Assembly: GCA_030149365.1 (NCBI GenBank)
Contig: JASBRP010000051.1
Span: forward strand, 62,001 to 126,000
Length of the DNA stretch: 64,000 nt
DNA from: Solimonas sp.
GTDB taxonomy: Bacteria > Pseudomonadota > Gammaproteobacteria > Nevskiales > Nevskiaceae
Reading direction: 5' to 3'
The notes under the pieces are model-generated. The model was not told the origin of the DNA and ran no database searches. It saw nothing but the letters and a program-made list of their open reading frames with translations. Position numbers and translations under genes: made by a program. Shown piece after piece: positions 1-6,503 of this stretch. Position 1 is the stretch's first letter; each line of letters starts with the position of its first letter.

Positions 1-378
1 CCGGCCACCGGTCGCGTGAGCCTGATCGATGTCACCGGCCTGCCGCCGGCCACCGCCAGCTGCCTGCAGACCGTCGACCCGGCCAACTATGCGCAGCCGC
101 TGCCCGCGCAGACCAAGAAGGCCGTTGCTGACTTCGACCGCTACCCGGTGATCGCCGTCTCCTACCTGCTGACCTACAGCAACGGCCACGGCTCCAAGCT
201 CGCCGCCGTCCGCTCGCTGGTCAAGGCTCCGTTCGATGCCGCCGTCCTGGCCAAGACCAAGACCATCGGCAAGGCCTCCGGCTTCCAGCCGATCGCGCTG
301 ACCAACGCCGCTTCGACCACGCCGGTGTTCGCCGCCAACTCGGCCAACGCCTTCGTCGACGCCTGCGTCATCGACTAA
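1..378 (+). CDS. Substrate-binding protein, C-terminal fragment
   Basis: The reading frame is open from base 1, so the N-terminus lies outside the window and only about 125 residues are visible. The stretch reading YPVIAVSYLLTY followed by an alanine-rich tail resembles the C-terminal lobe of PstS-like phosphate or related periplasmic substrate-binding proteins. The gene ends in TAA and is followed after about 30 bases by a strong terminator, so it is the last gene of its transcript. The identification rests on this short stretch; another periplasmic binding protein family is possible. Confidence 0.5.
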   Translation, partial: PATGRVSLIDVTGLPPATASCLQTVDPANYAQPLPAQTKKAVADFDRYPVIAVSYLLTYSNGHGSKLAAVRSLVKAPFDAAVLAKTKTIGKASGFQPIALTNAASTTPVFAANSANAFVDACVID

Positions 379-411
379 GCAGCTCCCGTAAAAAAGCGTT
401 AGGTCACCATT

Positions 412-440
412 GGCCCCGGCATTGCCGGGGCCTTTTTCTT
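412..440 (+). terminator. Rho-independent terminator
   Basis: A perfect 9-bp stem (412-420 with 424-432), loop ATT, is followed by TTTTTCTT. It closes the transcript of the binding-protein gene on the plus strand. Confidence 0.9.
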
Positions 441-480
441 GGACTTCGACAAAGGTTTGCGCAGGCGAACCGCTCGCGGA

Positions 481-1365
481 CTACAGCAGGTCCTGAAGCA
501 GATCCTGGGTGGTCTCGCGGCCGACACCGATCTCCACCACCAGCGGCTCACGGAAGCTCAGGGCATCCCGCGCACGCGGATCTTCCAGGTCTGCCTCGCA
601 AGTCAGGGCCAGCGTGTAGCGGCCAGGGGCCAAACCGGTCAGCGAATAGCGATAGCTGCCTTCGTCGCCATCGGGCAGCACGGTGATCGAAGCCAGCGGG
701 TTGTCGCCGGCGCCCACCAGGAAGTCGGTCGGCGTATCGCGCTCACCCTCGTAAAGATAAATGGCGTAGCTGCCGTCCACGCCGACAACGCCGGCGCAAT
801 CACCATCCTGCAGGTAGTCCTCGCTGACACTGCCGCGCAGGATGCCCGCCGCTGCGGTCTCCACCGTCCGCGCCGATTGGCGCAGGTGGAAGTTGCCGTC
901 CACCGCCTGCTGGTCCGCCAGCGAAAAGCGCAGGTCCAGCACCGTCAGCAGCGACAGGCTGTTCTCCTCCTCGGAATCGATCTGGAAGGAGGTCCTGGAA
1001 AAATGCTGCTCGCCGTCGATCACGATCGGCAGGATGCTGCCGTCTTCCAGCTCGATCTCCGCATCTTCCGAATCCAGCAGCAGGCGCAGGCCGTGGTAGT
1101 TGCCGCTGGCCAGTTCGGCGTCCGAAACCAGGCGCAGCAGGCTGCTGCGGTAGTCGAGCAGGTTCAGCTGCTGCGGCTCGTCTGCTTCCAGCCGTAGCAG
1201 CTTGCCTCCGTCCGATTGCAGCTCGACGCCATTGACCTTGACCGTGATCCGCTCGGCGGAATCGAAGTTGGCGACATCGACGTTGACGCGCGACTCACAC
1301 CCGGCCAGCGCGACCAGCAGGCTGCCGGTGGACAGCATCCGCGCCGCGGAATGTATCCGACCCAC
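481..1365 (-). CDS. DUF4382-type lipoprotein
   Basis: A 294-aa protein starting at GTG 1365. Residues 1-23 form a lipoprotein signal peptide ending in the lipobox LAGC, so the mature protein should be lipid-anchored at Cys23 or so. The next about 150 residues (RITVKVNGVELQSDGG, then a segment on bringing out VDGNFHLR) match the layout of DUF4382 domains, beta-rich extracytoplasmic modules of unknown function. The C-terminal third reads like a carboxypeptidase-regulatory-type beta sandwich (SYRYSLTGLAPGRYTLAL). An internal ATG at 1338 is an alternative start but would remove the basic residues of the signal peptide. It converges with the gene to its left, and no partner gene is apparent. Confidence 0.75.
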   Translation of the reverse strand: MGRIHSAARMLSTGSLLVALAGCESRVNVDVANFDSAERITVKVNGVELQSDGGKLLRLEADEPQQLNLLDYRSSLLRLVSDAELASGNYHGLRLLLDSEDAEIELEDGSILPIVIDGEQHFSRTSFQIDSEEENSLSLLTVLDLRFSLADQQAVDGNFHLRQSARTVETAAAGILRGSVSEDYLQDGDCAGVVGVDGSYAIYLYEGERDTPTDFLVGAGDNPLASITVLPDGDEGSYRYSLTGLAPGRYTLALTCEADLEDPRARDALSFREPLVVEIGVGRETTQDLLQDLL

Positions 1366-1581
1366 GGGCGGCGCTGCAGGACTTGCTTGCGCGTTTTCAG
1401 GAACTTGGGATTTTTTATGGTTTGTTGAATCGACCGCGGTCGGCAGGGCCGTGAATGGCGCCGCCTGCGCACGGAACCTTAAGCCTTATATCTCGATGTT
1501 GCAGCCTGATGACGCCATCCGGCGGCGGCTGAATCTCGCCACCGGACTTTGCCGCCGCAACTGGCTTAACTTGCCCCCGTC

Positions 1582-1776
1582 GTGCGTACCTCAATCCACC
1601 ATTCGCTGATCTTCGCGCTGGTCCTGCTGCTGGGCCAGTGGCTGTCGTTCGCGCATGAGCTGCAGCATCCGTCGCTCGACAGCGACATCGATTGCCAGCT
1701 TCGCGTACACGCGCAGAACCTGGCTTCCGGCGTCGCTCCTGCGGCAGCGGCGCCTTTCGTAGCCGCGCCCGCGTAG
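1582..1776 (+). CDS. Small predicted membrane/exported protein
   Basis: A 64-aa ORF starting at GTG 1582. Residues 7-24 are hydrophobic (IFALVLLLGQWLSFAHE), followed by HPSLDSDIDCQLRVHAQ and an Ala/Pro-rich tail. The pattern resembles small uncharacterised proteins found beside metal-efflux or TonB-receptor genes, but that link is from memory and no such neighbour is present. No convincing ribosome binding site is visible. It may be the surviving end of a lost operon, because the following 240 bases contain no gene on this strand. Confidence 0.45.
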   Translation: MRTSIHHSLIFALVLLLGQWLSFAHELQHPSLDSDIDCQLRVHAQNLASGVAPAAAAPFVAAPA

Positions 1777-1986
1777 GACGCACCCGCCGTCGTGGTTCAT
1801 GCGGCAGCACGCCGCGCCTGCCCTATCCGCGGTCCTCCCGAAAGCCAGGCCTGATCCACCTGCCTGTGTTCTGACCTGCGCGACTTTCGCGCGGGCCTTG
1901 CTCCATCCGATTCGGGATTCTCATGAACGCATCCGCTGTCCACGGCGCGCAGGCCCTGCCTGCGCATAGCCGCTTTGAGCGGCTCA

Positions 1987-2016
1987 CAAAACAAAAGCCC
2001 CCGGCTTTGCCGGGGG
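1987..2016 (-). terminator. Rho-independent terminator (minus strand)
   Basis: Stem CCCCCGGC (1998-2005) pairs with GCCGGGGG (2009-2016) across a 3-base loop. Read on the minus strand it is followed by CTTTTGTTTTGT. It begins 4 bases after the stop codon of the 79-aa ORF at 2020-2259 and supports that ORF being transcribed. Confidence 0.8.
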
Positions 2017-2019
2017 ATA

Positions 2020-2259
2020 TTACTTCGCACGAAGATTGTAGTGGCGCGCTACCTCAACTGCCGCTGCCTCAAGCTCGGCAGCGTCCGCACATTCCGGAAC
2101 GGCAAGTTCCCAGTTGCGCCCATGCTGGCGGCGAAGGCGCATTTCAACATGCAATGGGAGCCGGACGAAATGCGAGGCCAGTCCATGCCTTAGCAGAAGC
2201 TTGGATCGGATCGCACGTTGAATCGTTTCGGAAGAGACGGCTTCGGGAAGGTGCTGCAT
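2020..2259 (-). CDS. Small hypothetical protein, 79 aa
   Basis: The ORF codes a 79-aa soluble, basic N-terminal half (LLLRHGLASHFVRLPLHVEM) and an acidic C-terminal helix (ADAAELEAAAVEVARHYNLR). No domain is recognised. The evidence for a real gene is its coding-like composition and the terminator placed directly after its stop. No strong ribosome binding site precedes ATG 2259. The gene stands alone between the left-flank genes and the toxin-antitoxin pair. Confidence 0.5.
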   Translation of the reverse strand: MQHLPEAVSSETIQRAIRSKLLLRHGLASHFVRLPLHVEMRLRRQHGRNWELAVPECADAAELEAAAVEVARHYNLRAK

Positions 2260-2340
2260 CGGGAGGCTCCGAACTCAACAATTGCGACACAGAAGCGGAA
2301 GTATCGTTCCGAAAACTACCTTAGCACACCGAGCCACCCT

Positions 2341-2375
2341 CCTACCCTGGATAGCGGGGCGTTATCCAGGGTAGG
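2341..2375. repeat. 13-bp perfect inverted repeat in a gene-free gap
   Basis: CCTACCCTGGATA at 2341-2353 is repeated in reverse complement at 2363-2375 around a 9-base loop. No T-run follows on either strand, so it is not a standard terminator; a REP-like unit or protein-binding hairpin is more likely. It is the only structure seen in the gene-free stretch 2260-2643. Confidence 0.7.
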
Positions 2376-2643
2376 AGCGAAGCTACCAGCCGAATATCTA
2401 CCTCGCGCTCAACATATGCCCTTGGTCGCTAACACCGCGTGCTGCATTCTTTCGCATAACGATCTTCAAGCTGTCGTCTCGTCCGGCAGTCGGGAGTCGC
2501 CGGCATCCAGCCCCGCAAAGTCCCGCAGCAGGGGAATGTCGTGCAGCGCTTCTTCCGGCTAAGTGCAAAAAGTGAAAGTGGTTGCAGCAGTCACGCATTC
2601 AACCGATTGTTGCACGGAAGGGATGATGTACTGGCTATCTCGT

Positions 2644-3030
2644 TCAAACCTCGATTACGGTGTCGCTGTAGCGCGCTACGATCGGGTCGTGGGTCATGAG
2701 CCGCAACGGCTCGACGATGGCCTGCGCCACGAGGATGCGGTCGAACGGATCCGCATGATGCGCCGCAAGGTCTTCGACGGCCGCGGCATGTTCCGGCTCG
2801 ATGGGCAGGAACCGGTAGCCGGACTCCTGGAAGTAGCGCAGCGCATCCTGGCTGGACACAGGCATGTCGCCGCGCCCAAGGCTGTGCTTGATGGCGATCT
2901 CCCAGACCGTTGCCGCGCTGATCCAGATCGAGGTCCTGGGCGACTCGATCATCTCTCGTGCTTTCTTCGGCAGCTTCGGGCTGTCGGTGATCGCCCACAG
3001 GGCAACGTGCGTATCAAGCAAGAGGTTCAA
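2644..3030 (-). CDS. vapC: VapC-type PIN-domain toxin
   Basis: A 128-aa PIN-domain protein. The family's acidic residues are visible: LLLDTHVALW near the N-terminus (Asp6), a Glu in VWEIAIK (about residue 44), and Asp in HHADPFDRILVAQA (about residue 94-97), with a final Asp in MTHDPIV. PIN toxins cut RNA, usually tRNA or rRNA, and are held inactive by their cognate antitoxin. The start overlaps the stop of the upstream antitoxin gene by 4 bases (ATGA), the usual coupling in these modules. Length is normal and nothing suggests decay. Confidence 0.9.
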   Translation of the reverse strand: MNLLLDTHVALWAITDSPKLPKKAREMIESPRTSIWISAATVWEIAIKHSLGRGDMPVSSQDALRYFQESGYRFLPIEPEHAAAVEDLAAHHADPFDRILVAQAIVEPLRLMTHDPIVARYSDTVIEV

Positions 3031-3278
3031 GGCTTGTACCCGCCCGAGAACAGTTGAGCGACCTCGGCGTTGTGGGCGTCGATGTTGTCCGGCACTTTGA
3101 ACTTCCCCTTGGCGATGCCAAGTCGCTTGCCGGCAGGAACAGCATCGATGGGCACAAGCTTGGCGGCCGGCCGGCCATTGCGGGCAATGACGATCTCTCG
3201 CACACGCCCTTGCTCGATGGATTCAACGAGGCGGGACAACGATGACTTGGCTTCCAGCATGTTGACGGATGACATCAT
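3027..3278 (-). CDS. vapB: Phd/YefM-type antitoxin
   Basis: An 83-aa antitoxin. The N-terminal half (MLEAKSSLSRLVESIEQG, then VIARNGRPAAKLVPI) is the typical Phd/YefM DNA-binding fold, and the C-terminal GKFKVPDNID region should wrap the toxin. Two adjacent ATGs (3278 and 3275) are possible starts; an AGGAG lies just upstream. Antitoxin and toxin overlap by 4 bases. Autoregulation through the TCTAG repeats upstream is expected from the family and fits the sequence. Confidence 0.85.
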   Translation of the reverse strand: MMSSVNMLEAKSSLSRLVESIEQGRVREIVIARNGRPAAKLVPIDAVPAGKRLGIAKGKFKVPDNIDAHNAEVAQLFSGGYKP

Positions 3279-3295
3279 GCGCTCCTGTGAATAGA

Positions 3296-3314
3296 TCTAG
3301 TCTAGTCTAGCTAG
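3296..3314 (-). promoter_or_regulatory. Probable autoregulatory operator of the toxin-antitoxin pair
   Basis: Three tandem TCTAG units (3296, 3301, 3306) run into a further CTAG at 3311-3314, giving overlapping CTAG palindromes 18 bases or more upstream of the antitoxin start. Such repeats are typical of operators bound by Phd/VapB antitoxins. The role is inferred from position. Confidence 0.5.
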
Positions 3315-3512
3315 GACAGGCTGCCAAGCTATCGAACAGCATCTATGGCGTGGTGGATTCAAACAGTCGGCAACAGACGGGGGCTCGTCGAAAGTCTGAC
3401 CATTAGCTTCGATGAAAGTCGGCATTGGTGCAGAGACTTCGTTGCGCCCCCCTGGTCACCTGGCTCCGAGCAGAATCGCCTTCAGATGGTCCTTGTCTGA
3501 CGAGCGCCAACA

Positions 3513-6503
3513 TCACGCGCATGTATCGCTGTCTGGAGGAACGCTATCCCCCTTCGCATTCGTTCCGCCGCCCGTTAGCAAATGGAGAACTGCACGGAGA
3601 ACCCAGCTTATCGTCGACTGGGTCTTCGACCGGACTTGTTTACTTTTCTTCTTTCGACTGGTGGGCCTTTTGATACGAGCATCTTGCAGACGGACCCAGA
3701 TCTTACCTACCCCGGCGTCGCAAGCTCTACGTAAGGCAGAATCTTCTTCTAACTTTGTTTTAAGCGTGCCCCGCTCCTCTGACCTCACCCAGAGCGCCTC
3801 GACGACGAGGACAGGTGAGACTGCGCAAAAATCGAGAGCTTCTTTTCCATCCATGGAAGCCCAGTCGTCATTGCTAAGTTGCGCCTTAGCCCAAGAGTCA
3901 AAGCATCGCTTGAGACGATCACCGTCCTCCAGTCGCGCAGCGTTGATTCGAGGCAACAATGCATTCACTGTATCGCGCTGCGCCTGCGATGCAGGCCAGC
4001 CCCGCCAGCTCTTCGCGACTTCGATCGTTAAGAGATCTTGCAAGGTGATTGCCCCCGCATCAGTGGTGGCCGCTCCCGATGAAGGTCCCGGGCAAATGGC
4101 CGAATCCAGAACGCTGAAACACTCCGGACGACGATCCGAAATTTGCTTCAGCAGCGCAGCATGGTCGGAAGTGTCCACCCGACTGGTCGGTTGATATCCG
4201 AGCATGGCCAACAACTGTGAGGTTTCACTTCTCCTTGGGTATCTGTGTTCATCGGCCCCGGCCTTCACGGGATCGAACCTGCCGCCGCAACAGGAAAAGA
4301 AAAGCAAAAGATCGAGCGAGTGAACATAGTGCTCGTAAGTGGTCGCCTCGTCTCCATGTCCCATCATCATGCCGAGTGCTGCACCACGAGCAGCGCGTCG
4401 ATGAAGTTGCCCGGACACGGCCCTGTCCATGGCTTGTGCGCTTGATACAGCATCAAGCATCCATGATTCTGCGTAAGGATGGCCGACCAGACCGAGATCC
4501 GAGCCGAGCACCCCAAGCGGCATCAGGGTTGCGGTGCTGTGCCTGAGATTGTGCGGATGAAGTCTCGTATCTCCAGTCACGCGCTCTAGCAGATTGTTGA
4601 TCCGAAGGATGACGGGATGATCATCCAACTCCTTTCGCCGTGGCTGAGGCTCATCAAAGAACAGACAGTCGGTTGATGCCCGATCTGCCTTGAGCGACAG
4701 AACGGCGTCAAGCTCATCGTTTGGCAAGACATGCAAAGGGATCAGGCGGAAGGCATTTGATGTTTTGAGTGATCGAACACTGTTGACACGAACGCGCACC
4801 CAGTCGTTGTCGACGTCTCGGACCTGAAGGCCGAGAATCTCAGCACGGCGAAGCCCAAATCGAAAGGCCAAGATCCAGAAGGCCCGGACCCGCTTCTCCT
4901 GCAGCGGATCCTTGAATACCATTGTCCCATCACCGATGAAGGCCAAGCCACACAGATACTCCGCTGGCGAGATAATTCGCGCACTGATGGCATACCCCCC
5001 GCCATCGAATCCTGGCAGCGGGACTTTCGGCAGGTCTGGCAGATGATGGAAGCGAACATAGCGGTCGAAGTCCGCCAACGCCGTCCGGATGCGCGATGCC
5101 TGCTGGGGCGACCGGCGGCTGGCAATCACCTCTTCATAGGCTTCCGTCAGTTCATCGGCATCGACAGAATCCAGTGAGGGCGGCAATGCAACGATGAGGC
5201 GGTTGACCAGAAGGCCGCGATAGTGTTGCAAGCTTCCATCGGCGAGTTGCTTGCCCTTGTTCTTTCGTTCTACAGCCAGATAACGCAGCCAGGACACTGC
5301 AAGAATCGCAGTCGCCGCGGCTGGCATCGATTTCCTCATGTTGGCCAACTGAGCATCGAACAGACTTGCCCATTTCGCCCGCGGAGCCTGCATAAGGGCG
5401 CGCAACTCCGGGATCAGGCCCTCCTCCTCGAGGTCGCCTGCGATGATTTGCTCCGTGACATCGACTTCACCGACCGGCACCTCCCTTGAAAACGCCTGCG
5501 AGATTTCTCGCGCTTCAGCAGATTGCGGGTTCACATTGCTTACGCCACCGATCAATCGCAGCCATGTCGATGACTCCAGCGAGGAACTGATGACCTCTCC
5601 ACGGGCATAGGTGGCGATCAGCGGCATTGCCGAAACATGCAGCCTCTGATTCTGACAGGCGCAAAGGCGCTTGAGAGAATCGATTTTTGAATCCATTTTC
5701 TTGTCGCTTTCGCGCGTTCGCATGTGCTTGATCAGTGCCGCGAAGCCCCGATCGGCCAAGCGTCTGAAGAACTGGTTGACAACCCCTGGCTTCGCGCCGT
5801 CAGGGGGAGACGCAAGCTGATCGGCAGCATCGGCCGCCATGAGCCAGGCAGCGAGCGTGGTGGGGTCCATGAAAAGGCGCCGAATCTGGACAGTGCCATT
5901 GGGCGAATCCGAAATCTCGATGTCGATCCAGGCCCATTTCCCGCAAAGCTGCACCGGCCGCTTCAGGGACTGAGCAGCGTGCCCCAAGACTGCACGCGAG
6001 ATTTGGCCATGTCGGGTGACAAGCATCGCCATCAACAGGCCGAGTCGGCGCAGTGCGTCTTCAGAAGTGGCCGAAGGGGGATAACGCAGCATCTTCCCTG
6101 GACGCTCGGAAAGAAGGCATTCCTCCAGTGCCTCCTCAAACTGTTCGAGATCACCGAGGTCCATCCCGAATGTCGACGAAAGCACGCTTCGGTGCTCTTG
6201 TCGGGGGAGGAAGATGCGATCCGGCGTTTTCGGATCCACGGACTTCATACGCCTCTGGAGCAGCGTCAATGCGGCTGTACGAAGCGTGGGGTCGATCTTG
6301 GGATTCAGGCTGGCTGCCAATGCAGCATCCATGACCCTTTCGCCGTCGCATATCTCTGGCGCTGACAGCACCTCAGGGGCTCGGCTGCGCATCTGCATCA
6401 GCAACTTCATCATGAAACGATGCGCCTGGCGCTGTAGCTCTGGCGCATCCTTTGGCGGCGGGTCCCAGAGAGGATTGATGAGACTGCTCAAGTCGGCATC
6501 CAA
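3513..6503 (-). CDS. Giant tyrosine recombinase, catalytically complete (996 aa)
   Basis: A 996-aa protein with a tyrosine-recombinase catalytic domain in its middle. Visible residues are Arg in FGLRRAEI (about 553), Lys in RSLKTSNAFR (about 590), the HxxR box HNLRHS (about 651) and GHGDEATTYEHY (about 719-730) carrying the second His and the nucleophilic Tyr. About 500 residues precede and 260 follow the domain; both are without recognised motifs, and the family norm is only 300-450 aa. The start appears to be TTG 6503, overlapping the 859-aa gene by 16 bases, so translation is probably coupled. The motif order and spacing around the final Tyr match the C-terminal half of the 1664-aa protein at 14295-19289. 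It should cut and rejoin DNA during movement of this element. Confidence 0.8.
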   Translation of the reverse strand: MDADLSSLINPLWDPPPKDAPELQRQAHRFMMKLLMQMRSRAPEVLSAPEICDGERVMDAALAASLNPKIDPTLRTAALTLLQRRMKSVDPKTPDRIFLPRQEHRSVLSSTFGMDLGDLEQFEEALEECLLSERPGKMLRYPPSATSEDALRRLGLLMAMLVTRHGQISRAVLGHAAQSLKRPVQLCGKWAWIDIEISDSPNGTVQIRRLFMDPTTLAAWLMAADAADQLASPPDGAKPGVVNQFFRRLADRGFAALIKHMRTRESDKKMDSKIDSLKRLCACQNQRLHVSAMPLIATYARGEVISSSLESSTWLRLIGGVSNVNPQSAEAREISQAFSREVPVGEVDVTEQIIAGDLEEEGLIPELRALMQAPRAKWASLFDAQLANMRKSMPAAATAILAVSWLRYLAVERKNKGKQLADGSLQHYRGLLVNRLIVALPPSLDSVDADELTEAYEEVIASRRSPQQASRIRTALADFDRYVRFHHLPDLPKVPLPGFDGGGYAISARIISPAEYLCGLAFIGDGTMVFKDPLQEKRVRAFWILAFRFGLRRAEILGLQVRDVDNDWVRVRVNSVRSLKTSNAFRLIPLHVLPNDELDAVLSLKADRASTDCLFFDEPQPRRKELDDHPVILRINNLLERVTGDTRLHPHNLRHSTATLMPLGVLGSDLGLVGHPYAESWMLDAVSSAQAMDRAVSGQLHRRAARGAALGMMMGHGDEATTYEHYVHSLDLLLFFSCCGGRFDPVKAGADEHRYPRRSETSQLLAMLGYQPTSRVDTSDHAALLKQISDRRPECFSVLDSAICPGPSSGAATTDAGAITLQDLLTIEVAKSWRGWPASQAQRDTVNALLPRINAARLEDGDRLKRCFDSWAKAQLSNDDWASMDGKEALDFCAVSPVLVVEALWVRSEERGTLKTKLEEDSALRRACDAGVGKIWVRLQDARIKRPTSRKKKSKQVRSKTQSTISWVLRAVLHLLTGGGTNAKGDSVPPDSDTCA

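Noticed and set aside
439..1197. 252-aa ORF on the plus strand
   Set aside because: Lies fully opposite the DUF4382 lipoprotein gene and has an Arg/Gln-rich shadow composition.
3412..4194. 260-aa ORF on the plus strand
   Set aside because: Overlaps the 3' part of the 996-aa recombinase gene on the other strand; no recognisable domain.
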